Positions 6,315-14,300 of a DNA stretch of 24,099 nucleotides are shown here, one piece after another. Source of the DNA: a virus. Location of the stretch: the IMG/VR virus record IMGVR_UViG_3300017765_000059, positions 1 through 24,099 of that record; one strand, written 5' to 3'. Position 1 is the first letter of the stretch. Every line of letters starts with the position of its first letter. The notes beneath the pieces are model-generated. The model did not search any database and had not been told where the DNA came from. It saw nothing but the letters and a program-made list of their open reading frames with translations. The translations under genes were made by a program, and so were the position numbers.

Positions 6315-7481
6315 CTAGATGCTGGACGTGCAGTTGATGACGTAGCGAGCCTCTGGCCGGTAAATATTCCAGCCGCGCAATCCCTTGTATCCGACAGAGC
6401 GGAACCGCATCAACTTATCGGTGATGGGTGAGATTACTGTCTTCGGTTCGTACGACACTGCTTCCAGAAGGGCCTGCTTACCCATGACGACCACCTTGTG
6501 ATCGAGTGAGGTAACGGTACCCGACGCCGAGGTAGACGACACGTTCGACGCAGTTTTTGCGTAAGTGAACGTGGTCGCCGACGGGGCCGACGCGACGGTG
6601 AACGAACCGTTGAAGGTTGCGTCCACGCCAGCGACGGTCACAGTCTCGCCAACCTCAAAGCCGTGAGCGGCAGAGGTGGTCAGGGTCGCAACATTGCTCG
6701 TCAGAGCCTTGTTGCTGACCGTGCGCGTCACACCATTGGATACCTGCTCTACACGAGCAGACTCGATGAACTTGACGCCTTCGTAGACACCAACCTCACC
6801 GTTCCAGATGTTGCCCACACCAGTGTCGGTGTAGGTGTGCGGCTCACGCCACACGTTTGCTCCCGAAGTCGCAGCCTCCGTGCGGAGGTCGTACGAGGTA
6901 TCCGGGTGCAACATGCCGATGTAGAAGCCACCGTCGCGGGGTTGGACGCTTGCGCCACGCAACTTAGCCACAGCCTTGCGGATATCCGCAGCCTGCAACG
7001 TGGTTGTTGACGCTGTGGTCTTGTCCACACCGTTTACGGTGGTCTCGTCGTCAGCGGACGTTCCTGCGAAACGACCAGTCGCCAGACCAACGAGGGTCTT
7101 GTAAACCAGTGCGTCAAATGAATCCCGCATATTGTAACTGAGCAAGTCGGCCACTGCTGGATCAATCGCAGAGAGCGACTCAAGTGCGAGACGCTCAGTC
7201 GTGGTAACGGCGTTACCATATTCGTTGACGGTTACCTGAACCCGGTTGGTGTTGTTGAGCGCAACAGCACTAACGTCCGAAGTCTCGGTCAAAGGATCTG
7301 TAATCCGAGATAGGTCGTTGTGAAGTTGGAACACAACAGTTGCACCGGGGTTGGTAACGTCAACCGGGCGGACGTCCGCAAACTTGCGGAACATCGGCTC
7401 GCTGCGCAGATTGAACTGCACATATTTGTCGTACGCTGTCTGAATTAGATTAGTCAGCGTACTAGTTGACGTGTCAGCCAT
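6315..7481 (-). CDS. Major capsid protein, N4-gp56-like, with inserted beta-domain
   Basis: A 388-residue protein of the HK97-fold type best matched to the N4-gp56 capsid family. The N-terminus (TLTNLIQTAYDKYVQFNLRSEPMFRKFADV) contains the typical helix and RS-P-F motif. VTVNEYGNAVTTTERLALES (83-102), an FYIGMLHPDTSYDLR block (186-200), GEVGVYEGVKFIES (228-241) and a final GYKGLRGWNIYRPEARYVI also fit. Residues about 253-325 interrupt the family pattern between IESARV and HKVVVMGKQALLEAV with a separate beta module. It follows the scaffold gene by 36 bases with an AAAGGG site, and ends in a double stop (TAGTAA). High expression is expected and fits the stem-loop after it. Confidence 0.9.
   Translation of the reverse strand: MADTSTSTLTNLIQTAYDKYVQFNLRSEPMFRKFADVRPVDVTNPGATVVFQLHNDLSRITDPLTETSDVSAVALNNTNRVQVTVNEYGNAVTTTERLALESLSAIDPAVADLLSYNMRDSFDALVYKTLVGLATGRFAGTSADDETTVNGVDKTTASTTTLQAADIRKAVAKLRGASVQPRDGGFYIGMLHPDTSYDLRTEAATSGANVWREPHTYTDTGVGNIWNGEVGVYEGVKFIESARVEQVSNGVTRTVSNKALTSNVATLTTSAAHGFEVGETVTVAGVDATFNGSFTVASAPSATTFTYAKTASNVSSTSASGTVTSLDHKVVVMGKQALLEAVSYEPKTVISPITDKLMRFRSVGYKGLRGWNIYRPEARYVINCTSSI
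6507..6725 (-). other. Ig-like or beta insertion within the capsid protein
   Basis: Codons 253-325 encode a Thr/Ser/Val-rich module containing VATLTTSAAHGFEVGETVTV, then AGVDATFNGSFTVA and ATTFTYAKTASNV. The H-G-F-VG--V-V-G-----NG-FTV----TFTYA pattern recurs in many phage structural proteins as a small beta domain. The flanking residues rejoin into the usual N4-gp56 order, so this is most simply an inserted domain likely displayed on the capsid surface. Confidence 0.7.
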
Positions 7482-7517
7482 GTTGGCTAACCCTTTCTAC
7501 TAGTGTTGATAGGACTG

Positions 7518-7958
7518 TCAGCCCTTCAGGATCGCCTGCAACTCCTCTGGAGTTGAGGCAGCCTGGATTTTTGCTTCCAGACTTGACCCCACAGTGGGGT
7601 CGATGCCGCCTTCCTCTACGGCTGACATCAGTTCGGCGGCTTGAACGGACTCAGGCTTTTGGTTACCCTCGTCGTCCATGGCCTCAACGCCGAACACCTC
7701 CCCGTACTCACCGATCCACTCTTCGAGATCGTCCATATCCTCGACTTCATCGGGGACAAACGCAGCAACTCTAGGGTTGACACCCATCTCTTGCAACGCT
7801 TCGCCAATCTCATCTTCGCGGCTCACGGCTAAGAACTCGTTGAGGTACTCGTCGCGCTCCTTTACTGCAGCGGAGAGTTCTTTCACCTGCTTTCGCAGGT
7901 CTTTGACCAGATCAGTTCCCTGATCTTCGTCGTAGTCGAACTCGTCGTATTCGGCCAT
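7518..7958 (-). CDS. Probable capsid scaffolding protein
   Basis: A 146-residue, highly acidic protein (MAEYDEFDYDEDQ start) with a predicted coiled coil (about 16-45: DLVKDLRKQVKELSAAVKER) and an acidic helical C-terminal region, directly upstream of the capsid gene. Composition, size and position are those of phage scaffolds, which guide capsid assembly and leave before DNA packaging. I choose ATG 7958 because GGGAG lies seven bases upstream; the open frame extends to 8024, but that stretch lies in the structured leader and has no ribosome site. No protease motif is seen. Confidence 0.85.
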   Translation of the reverse strand: MAEYDEFDYDEDQGTDLVKDLRKQVKELSAAVKERDEYLNEFLAVSREDEIGEALQEMGVNPRVAAFVPDEVEDMDDLEEWIGEYGEVFGVEAMDDEGNQKPESVQAAELMSAVEEGGIDPTVGSSLEAKIQAASTPEELQAILKG

Positions 7959-8089
7959 TTCAACTCCCTTTTCTCGTATGGCCCATCTCGGGTTGCACTC
8001 TCCCGCACGCCTGGCAAGGGGCACCAGGAGTGGCTGAGAATGACTATCGGACTTGTACGCCCGCCGGGGCCGACCGATCCGGCTAGGGG

Positions 8090-8164
8090 TGGATGTGCCC
8101 GGAATCGAACCGGGGTTAGGTGGGCAACTCTCTGGCTGCTCGGCACCTCTGACCTGTCACACCC
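8090..8164 (-). tRNA. tRNA-like element lacking normal D and anticodon arms
   Basis: A 75-base element on the minus strand. GGGTGTG (8164-8158) pairs with CACATCC (8097-8091) over all seven positions (one G-U), followed by discriminator A at 8090. A perfect 5-bp T stem encloses a consensus seven-base T-loop TTCGATT (8114-8098). The middle does not fold as a cloverleaf: no seven-base anticodon loop with a stem is found, and the D stem (GGTC with GAGC) has a mismatch. Instead AGGTG/CACCT (8148-8144 with 8122-8118) and GCAGC/GTTGC (8139-8135 with 8128-8124) form one long arm. No CCA is encoded (ACCCC follows). It is either a degenerate tRNA or a tRNA mimic in the capsid leader; I doubt it is charged and used in decoding. 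Confidence 0.45.
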
Positions 8165-8170
8165 GACAGG
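8153..8170 (-). promoter_or_regulatory. 6-bp hairpin competing with the tRNA-like acceptor stem
   Basis: CCTGTC (8170-8165) and GACAGG (8158-8153) are perfect inverted repeats around the loop GGGTGT (8164-8159). That loop is nearly all of the 5' acceptor strand of the tRNA-like element, so the two folds exclude each other. The hairpin begins one base after the stop of the upstream gene. No T run follows. Confidence 0.55.
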
Positions 8171-8171
8171 A

Positions 8172-9422
8172 CTAAACGTCCTGCATACGCCTCAATGAAC
8201 TACTATCCAGTGCAGATTCCGCACTGAATGCCGCACGCTCACGCGAAGCAAACTTGCGGCGACGACGACCGGACTCAACGCCACCCGTCAAATTCAAGGA
8301 CTCCTTCACTAAATCCTTGAAATCTAAAGGCTCACCGTAAAGAGATCCGAGTCTTTGTAGATCTGGTTCCGCTGCTCCAGCGAACTGGAACGCTTCGTCA
8401 GCACGATCTGCCTTACCCAAGTCAACAATCTCTTCAGCCATTTCTCGACCGACTCCTAGGCCCTGACGTCCAGCCATACCGCCGACTTCAGAGGTGGAGT
8501 AGATCCGCTGCAACTCGTCCGCGCTGTTCAAGCCAAACGGGCTCTGAGAAGCGCGAGCGTTCAAGATTGGCTCTGCCCGAGTTGGGTCGAGCAGGTAAGC
8601 AACCAGATCGCTCTTAGTCAAGTTGTAAAAATTCTGAAGACTGCTCACAACGGACGGGTCTGCCTGGTTGAGAGCAGAAGCAGCAGTGTCCACACGTGAA
8701 GCAAACTCTGTTGCGCTGATGCTGTTAGCAATCAGGTTGGTAAAATCATCCGGCGAGTCGTAGAAACCTTCCGGCATCGAGCGTTGCTGGAGAGTGGTTC
8801 GGTACGTATTCTCCAAGTCTATGTACTCTTTTGGAGACAACATGCGGTCGCCAGGACGCCCTTGACCGTCAGCAATACGTTGACGAATAGCCTCGTTTGC
8901 CTTGAACCGCTGCTTGTACGCATCCGAGTTGTAAATCGTGTTCAAGATCTGACCCTCAGACGGGTCAATGTTGGCAGCGTACACTTGGTCAATCGTTGAC
9001 AATAGGCGATCCACGAACGCGGGATCGAGTCCTGCGTTACGGAATATGGCTGCTGCATCTTCCCCAGCGGACTTGTCTGTGTACGAGTCAATGACTTCTT
9101 GTGAGCCGTCAGAGTAGTACGCAATAACCTGAACAACGCCACCGTAGGTGCGCTTGGTTTGCGTTGATGTCAGCGTGCGAGGCGGTGCAGGGGGAGGAAC
9201 GTTGTTTGCCTGGAAAAATCCGGGAGGAGGGTCATAGTCACCAGGCGTAAAAGTCCCTGGGCCGCCTCCAGCCGGGAACGTAATGCTTGGTGCCTGACCG
9301 TAATCAACGAACCCAGGTTCGGTTGTTGATCCCCCAAGATCAATCGGTGTTGGGTCACGCAAGAAATCCATGATAGAGCCGAAGCCCAAGTCCCGAAATT
9401 CCTGCTCATAATGATTAGGCAT
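8172..9422 (-). CDS. Uncharacterised virion protein, 416 residues
   Basis: Third of three consecutive structural genes ahead of the scaffold. A Gly/Pro-rich N-terminal third (about 45-85, with PPPAPPR) is followed by a short beta segment (GGVVQVIAYYSDGSQEV) and a long alpha-helical body. Residues 200-243 (YIDLENTYRTTLQQRSMPEGFY, then LIANSISATEFASRV) have the look of the helical DUF4214-type repeat, but this is a weak resemblance. The C-terminus is basic and ends RRRRKFASRERAAFSAESAL. The mature role is unknown; an internal or tail virion protein is inferred from position. Confidence 0.75.
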   Translation of the reverse strand: MPNHYEQEFRDLGFGSIMDFLRDPTPIDLGGSTTEPGFVDYGQAPSITFPAGGGPGTFTPGDYDPPPGFFQANNVPPPAPPRTLTSTQTKRTYGGVVQVIAYYSDGSQEVIDSYTDKSAGEDAAAIFRNAGLDPAFVDRLLSTIDQVYAANIDPSEGQILNTIYNSDAYKQRFKANEAIRQRIADGQGRPGDRMLSPKEYIDLENTYRTTLQQRSMPEGFYDSPDDFTNLIANSISATEFASRVDTAASALNQADPSVVSSLQNFYNLTKSDLVAYLLDPTRAEPILNARASQSPFGLNSADELQRIYSTSEVGGMAGRQGLGVGREMAEEIVDLGKADRADEAFQFAGAAEPDLQRLGSLYGEPLDFKDLVKESLNLTGGVESGRRRRKFASRERAAFSAESALDSSSLRRMQDV

Positions 9423-9425
9423 CCG

Positions 9426-10469
9426 CTACCCCAAGAATCCGAAGTCTTTTAGAATGGTGCTTGCCAGCCCCGTGTACTCATTCTTTGCTGTGCTGGTGTA
9501 CTGCCAGCGATCATCCCGTCGAGCAGCCAACTTGGCGTCGTACAAACTCATTGGCTTGAAGGCCCCTTGTCCGTCAACGCTGTTTAGCACCTGTTGAACT
9601 AGGTTGTCGTCAAACGACAGGGTGTTCGGATCCAACTCCAGAACCTCACTGATCGCCTTCATGTACGGGTCAGCCGCCCCCCTCAACGTAAGACCACGAG
9701 CCATCTGCTGCTGCAATCCCGGGAACCGAGATATTGCATTGTTGACAATCTCATCATCAAGATCCTCAGTGGTTGTCTGACGACCCGCAAGTCGTTTCAC
9801 CGAGTTCTCAAACCACCCAGTAAATGAAGTATTGGACATTGACGTGTCCATGCCGTAATCGTACGCCAACTTGTACAAGGTTTCTGCCTGCGTCTCCGCA
9901 GTACCCGACAGGTCGTAGAACGCAACCCCATTTAGAGTCCTTGTCCTACTGAAGTCAATGCTTCCCGACAGGACGCGATCAAGCCAATCTTCATCAAAAT
10001 CTTCGTAGTTGGGGCTCGTCTTATCGCCGCTCGTGGTCAACAAAAACTTCTCCGCGTAATCCAAAGCCTCCGCGTCGGAGATGTCAGCACCCATGTTCTG
10101 CGCACGCTGCTTGATCTCCGTCACCGTGCGATTGACAGTTGCCTGCCACACTTCCGGTGCGCCCTTGCGCAGTTGATCTGCCTCGGTGTACGTGCTCGCG
10201 TAGCGCAAACCCCAATCGCTGTTTGCGATAAAGTTTTTTATCATCGTAGCGTCGGTCATGCCACGCTGAAGAGAAATATCTAGCAGTTCCTGCAAAGCAG
10301 GGGTCTGACTGAGGTAACCAGAAGCGAAGCCGTACATCTCAGCCATAGCCTCAAAATCAGGGCTAGCGACTCGCTGCTCAAACGGAGTGTTCAGGTACGC
10401 TTGCAATTCCTCTTGGCTAGGAATGCCGTCACCGTCGGTGTCAATGGGGTTCGGAACGCCCATGCTCAT
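9426..10469 (-). CDS. Uncharacterised virion protein with EF-hand loop
   Basis: A 347-residue protein whose N-terminus carries a complete 12-residue EF-hand calcium loop (D10-T-D12-G-D14-G-I-P-S-Q-E-E21). The rest is alpha-helical and acidic, with TGWFENSVKRLAGRQ and a C-terminal region LDPNTLSFDDNLVQQVLNSVDG, then DAKLAARRDDRWQYTSTAKNE, which I associate with internal or structural proteins of actinobacterial and uncultured podovirus-like phages. ATG 10469 overlaps the previous TGA, with GAGGGG upstream, so it is coupled to the 303-residue gene. Calcium binding is inferred from the loop; the role in the virion is not known. Confidence 0.75.
   Translation of the reverse strand: MSMGVPNPIDTDGDGIPSQEELQAYLNTPFEQRVASPDFEAMAEMYGFASGYLSQTPALQELLDISLQRGMTDATMIKNFIANSDWGLRYASTYTEADQLRKGAPEVWQATVNRTVTEIKQRAQNMGADISDAEALDYAEKFLLTTSGDKTSPNYEDFDEDWLDRVLSGSIDFSRTRTLNGVAFYDLSGTAETQAETLYKLAYDYGMDTSMSNTSFTGWFENSVKRLAGRQTTTEDLDDEIVNNAISRFPGLQQQMARGLTLRGAADPYMKAISEVLELDPNTLSFDDNLVQQVLNSVDGQGAFKPMSLYDAKLAARRDDRWQYTSTAKNEYTGLASTILKDFGFLG
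10407..10442 (-). other. EF-hand-type calcium loop
   Basis: Codons 10-21 of the 347-residue protein give D-x-D-x-D-G-x-x-x-x-x-E with D10, D12, D14, G15 and E21 in the canonical calcium-coordinating positions (IDTDGDGIPSQEEL). A following helix (ELQAYLNTPFEQRV) fits the second EF helix. Single EF-hand loops also occur in secreted bacterial and dockerin-like proteins. Confidence 0.75.
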
Positions 10470-11377
10470 GCGTTGATCCCCTCGATCCTCTGCTCAATCG
10501 CATTCGGTTCTTCCAAGAACGAGTTGAGCGCAGTCATAAATGTATTTGCTGCAAACGTGTTTGCGTACTCAGGTGTAGCCATCGTGTACTCCCGAGCGAA
10601 CACTCGCGGGTTGAAGCCGGTCTGCGTCGTCTGCGTTCGAGAGTCAGTGTCTTTGCCAGAAACGCCCTCGATGACGGTTTTTGCGGGGTTCATCTGCTCC
10701 ATCATGTTCAAGGCTTGCTTGAACGCCTGACTCTCCTCAGTCGTCGCAACGCGACCCAGGTATTGCTGGTATGCCTGATCCAAGATCTCCATTGCCCCGG
10801 AATCGCTAGACAGGGCAACGTCCGTTGACTCGTAACTGTAAGGGCCGTAAGAGCCACCACCACCACTGCTAGAGCCTTCCATGATTTCCATGCCGCTTTT
10901 AGTGTTCGTGTATTCGTACGGGTCAGTAATGCCAGAGCCAGGAACTTGGGTAAAGTCAATGCCGTCCGAAACTAGCCGATAGATTTTTGCGTCAACCTCT
11001 TCGGGAGTCCTGCCAGTAACACCCATCCCGACGTAGGATTTGCGGATCTGTCGCCACTGAGGAGTGTCGTTCTCGTACCAAATCTGGAGTTCCTGCTTGG
11101 CAACATCAGGGTTAGCAAGCCCACCAGGCCCACTAGCGTTCGGTAATCCATCAGTACCGACCGTCCAGACTAGGGGGAGTCTGAGTTTTTCTGTCCCGTC
11201 AGTGATATTGTAGTAGCCAGAGATTTGACCCGTTTCATCGTAAAATACGTTGAATTCTCCCTGCTGGAAACTTCCGTCAGGGGTTTGGGTCAGGCCCCTC
11301 GTAAAGGCTAACGGATCGAGCGTTGTTTGTATCGGGCTACTGCCCGGGCCAATATGGTCAGGTGTACCTGGGGCCAC
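10466..11377 (-). CDS. Uncharacterised virion protein, 303 residues
   Basis: Starts at GTG 11377 two bases after the giant gene stop. The N-terminal half is mixed beta (DGSFQQGEFNVFYDETGQISGYY), then helices, a Gly/Ser linker (168-180, SSSGGGGSYGPY) and a helical C-terminal domain containing LDQAYQQYLGRVATTEESQAF (199-219), which recalls the L-GR motif of DUF4214-type helices. No catalytic motif is visible. The operon places it directly after the giant ejection-type protein, suggesting a partner in the same virion substructure. Confidence 0.75.
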   Translation of the reverse strand: MAPGTPDHIGPGSSPIQTTLDPLAFTRGLTQTPDGSFQQGEFNVFYDETGQISGYYNITDGTEKLRLPLVWTVGTDGLPNASGPGGLANPDVAKQELQIWYENDTPQWRQIRKSYVGMGVTGRTPEEVDAKIYRLVSDGIDFTQVPGSGITDPYEYTNTKSGMEIMEGSSSGGGGSYGPYSYESTDVALSSDSGAMEILDQAYQQYLGRVATTEESQAFKQALNMMEQMNPAKTVIEGVSGKDTDSRTQTTQTGFNPRVFAREYTMATPEYANTFAANTFMTALNSFLEEPNAIEQRIEGINA

Positions 11378-11379
11378 GA

Positions 11380-14300
11380 CTATCCCACTCCCATCAATTC
11401 AGCCACCTCTTGCGTCACTTGATCGTCCTCCTCGGGCATCGTCAGCCACCGAGAGGAGAACTCCTGGAACTGAGGAGAGGCGTTGTTCACGAAGGTGTAG
11501 TGCCACTCAAGCATCGCGTCTTTCGCCCGCGTGTTGTCTTTAGTGGACGCTGTGATCTTCGTTTGTTCGTAATAATTTTTTAGCAAAATCATGTTATCTA
11601 GCCACGTGCGCAACTCCGGCAGAATAGGGATTCGGTCTCTCTGCCGACGCATGAGCCCGTCATCCTCCACAGCAACTGTCATTGCCTTGACCGTCTGATC
11701 CCAAAAATCTTCTCGCCGCTGGTTGTATGCGTTACTCCACGCACGGTTTTCGCGAAGTTTCTCAAACCTTCGGTTGTACTCTTCTTTCAAGCCACTCGTC
11801 GTGTACCGCTTTTTTTGCGTCGAGGTGATGCCGTACTCAGCCATCTTCCCCGCTTGCCAGTTCCTCAGTGCGTCGAACTCCGCCCATCCAACGCGAGTCA
11901 TTGCCGCTTGCTGAATCTCCTGAGCGTCACGACGCAACAAGAAGGGCTCATTAGTTCCGGGATATTTTCCAGAACGTAGTGCTGCTCGCGCCTCTCCGAC
12001 GTACTCGTCTTCTTCTTCCCCGTAACTCTGGAACATGAAGCCTGCGTACTGGACATCCTGCGTAGCCTGGAATATTTCTCTTAGAACCTGTTCTTCTTCC
12101 TTGACGAGCGTTACGCTCTTCATCGAACTTGGCGTACCAACAGTCTTGTCGTATGTGGAGGCCAGTTGGGCGAGTCCGGGTACGCCAATCAGGCGAATCA
12201 ATTCGCGCTCTGCCTGATCTCCGTCATTGAACTGCTCGTACAAGTTGCCGTAAAGGCGCATCACCGCTGATGTGCGCGTATCCACGACGATGTTTGGATA
12301 CCAACCAAACTGCACACCTAATCGAATAAACTCTGAGAACGCGCCAGCCTTGACCAGTTGTTCTGGTGTGGAGATGTCGCGGCCTTGTCGAATTGCGTCC
12401 TCTGCATCCATTTTCATAAAAACAGCAATGCGAGAGGCGTAGTTAGGCCCCGTAAATATTCCTTGCTCTGTGACACCGAGCGCCATGGGCACTAGGTTCA
12501 TTGCCGTCGTCTGATACCCGGAAAACATGGCTTTTTTTACGGTGTCCGGGAAGTTTTCTGTGTCTAGCGGTTGCCCGCCGTAGAAAATACTGCGCTCGTA
12601 AACGTCGTCACCCAAGTTCTCGCGCATCCAAGCAGCGATCTCAGGGCCGTTCTTTTTGATGAACGGGTACTCTTTGATCTGCGATACGATTTGCGACAAC
12701 CCAATGTTGGCAAACCACGAGATCGACGGATCTCCAACCATGAACTCCATCATGCGCGGGTTGATGTACGTGCCACCAACACCGTCCTTGTCGTACCACT
12801 GATCTTCTGCAAGCCCAACAAATTTACCAAAAGCCCCACTCAGCGCACCTATGGCTCCAGCAGTGTCCTGCATCGGGAACGCTATTTTCACCGCAACATC
12901 GTTGGGAACGTCAGATACATTCTCGTACTCGTTACCCTGGTCGTCAATGATCGGATTGAATCCGTCCCACATATCAAACACGCTCTGGTAGTACAGGGCG
13001 TTTGCTGGGTTCTTCCACAGCAGTCGAGCCGCAACAATTTGGCTGTTGAAGAACGCCTGCGGGAACGCCATCAAGTAGCGAGCCATGTAGCCAGCGTTCG
13101 TCAGGTTCCGCACCGAGTACATCGTGTTCTCGACGCGAGCCAACGATCGGCGGTAGGCAATCTGACGAATACGGTTAGAGACGACGCTGTTATCCACCTT
13201 CACGCCAGCGCGTTGAGCAGCAGCAATTTGCAACTTCATTTCTTCGCGTACGTAGTAGCGGAAAAGTGGGCTGCGGGAAATGCGTGTCTCTAGTGCGCCA
13301 AACCCTTTCCAGACCGCATCTTGCACGGCTCCGGCAAATCGGTACGTGTAATCGCGCCAGTTCTTCGTCTGCAACTCTAGTTTTCTGCCCATAACTTTCG
13401 GCAAATTATCGCGACCTTGAAGGTAGTTACTAACCTCCTCGACCGTTATGTCGCGATCAAGTATGGACTTCCGCATCGCCGGATCAGGGAACAGCAGGTT
13501 GGCCTGCTCGATAGTGTCGTCTACCCAATCAACGAGTCGTTCTTGGGGGGTGAGAACTCTACCGTCAGGTGTTTCCTTTTCCTTCCTGAGCATGTCAAGA
13601 ATGCGAACTCGATACTCAGCGCCATCAGGGCTGTCAAGGTAACGAAGGATGTCTTCGGCGCTTGCGCCTCGCAAGATCAGGCCGCCAACCTCGTCCAACT
13701 CGTTACGAAAGTTACGGTTTGCCAGGCGCGTCACCGCGTCTATGTAAGCCTGCCAACTCCCTGGTTCGGGTGCAATCTCGTCTAATTCCCCCTGTCGCAA
13801 CCGCAAGCGGTCACCACGAGCCTCAGAGGTTCTGGAGGCGGCGAGGAAACTGTTGTAGGCGTCGTATTCCTGCTGGTACGGGCGAACTCCCTTGATGCTT
13901 GGATCCTCAACATCAAGCACGTCAAACCTTTGGCCGTCAACCTCGAACTCCCAGCGACGATCCTCGGCCACCAGTCGAGGGAGGAGGCTTCCGTCGCGAC
14001 GGCGAATAACTGCTTGGCGACCGGTACCAATCGCTGCGCGGTTCTTCTTTCTGCGACCACGTTCCGCGGTGTACCTTAAGTATTCCTTGCGGGATTTCTC
14101 AGTAACCTTCTCAAACCGAGCCAACTGCGCACGCTTCTTTATTAGGCGCTCTTCTCTCTTGGTAACATCTTCGCCTTTTTTGCGCGCTATTTCTAGTTGT
14201 TTCTCAAGTTCGGCTATTGCTTGTTGCTTTTGTCTTTGTTCTTTGGCAATTCCCTCAAACTCATTTTTTGCTTTCTTCCTAGGGCGGCGCGTGCGAGCGC

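Larger units (their letters stand above)
7959..8171 (-). promoter_or_regulatory. Structured 213-base leader of scaffold-capsid genes
   Basis: This is the only gene-free stretch over about 70 bases in the window. Reading on the minus strand it contains, in order, a 6-bp hairpin right after the upstream stop, the tRNA-like element, a GCCGG/CCGGC hairpin (8083-8079 with 8067-8063), a CCTGG/CCAGG hairpin (8028-8024 with 8014-8010), and finally the scaffold ribosome site. I see no convincing -35/-10 pair. It is most likely a regulatory or processing region for the capsid message; a promoter with non-canonical elements cannot be excluded. Confidence 0.6.

Noticed and set aside
7959-8024. Extended N-terminus of the scaffold (22 more residues)
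   Set aside because: It lies in the structured leader, has no ribosome site, and ATG 7958 has GGGAG at ideal spacing.
8090-8164. Ordinary functional tRNA or attP derived from a host tRNA 3' end
   Set aside because: No anticodon arm with a seven-base loop and T33 could be found, D stem has a mismatch, and there is no integrase or other lysogeny gene in the window.
12571-13293. Plus-strand 240-residue open frame
   Set aside because: Lies fully antisense to the giant virion gene, has no ribosome site and no family resemblance.
14200-14290. Leucine zipper or transcription factor within the giant protein
   Set aside because: The charged coiled coil has no basic DNA-binding region in proper register and the context is structural.
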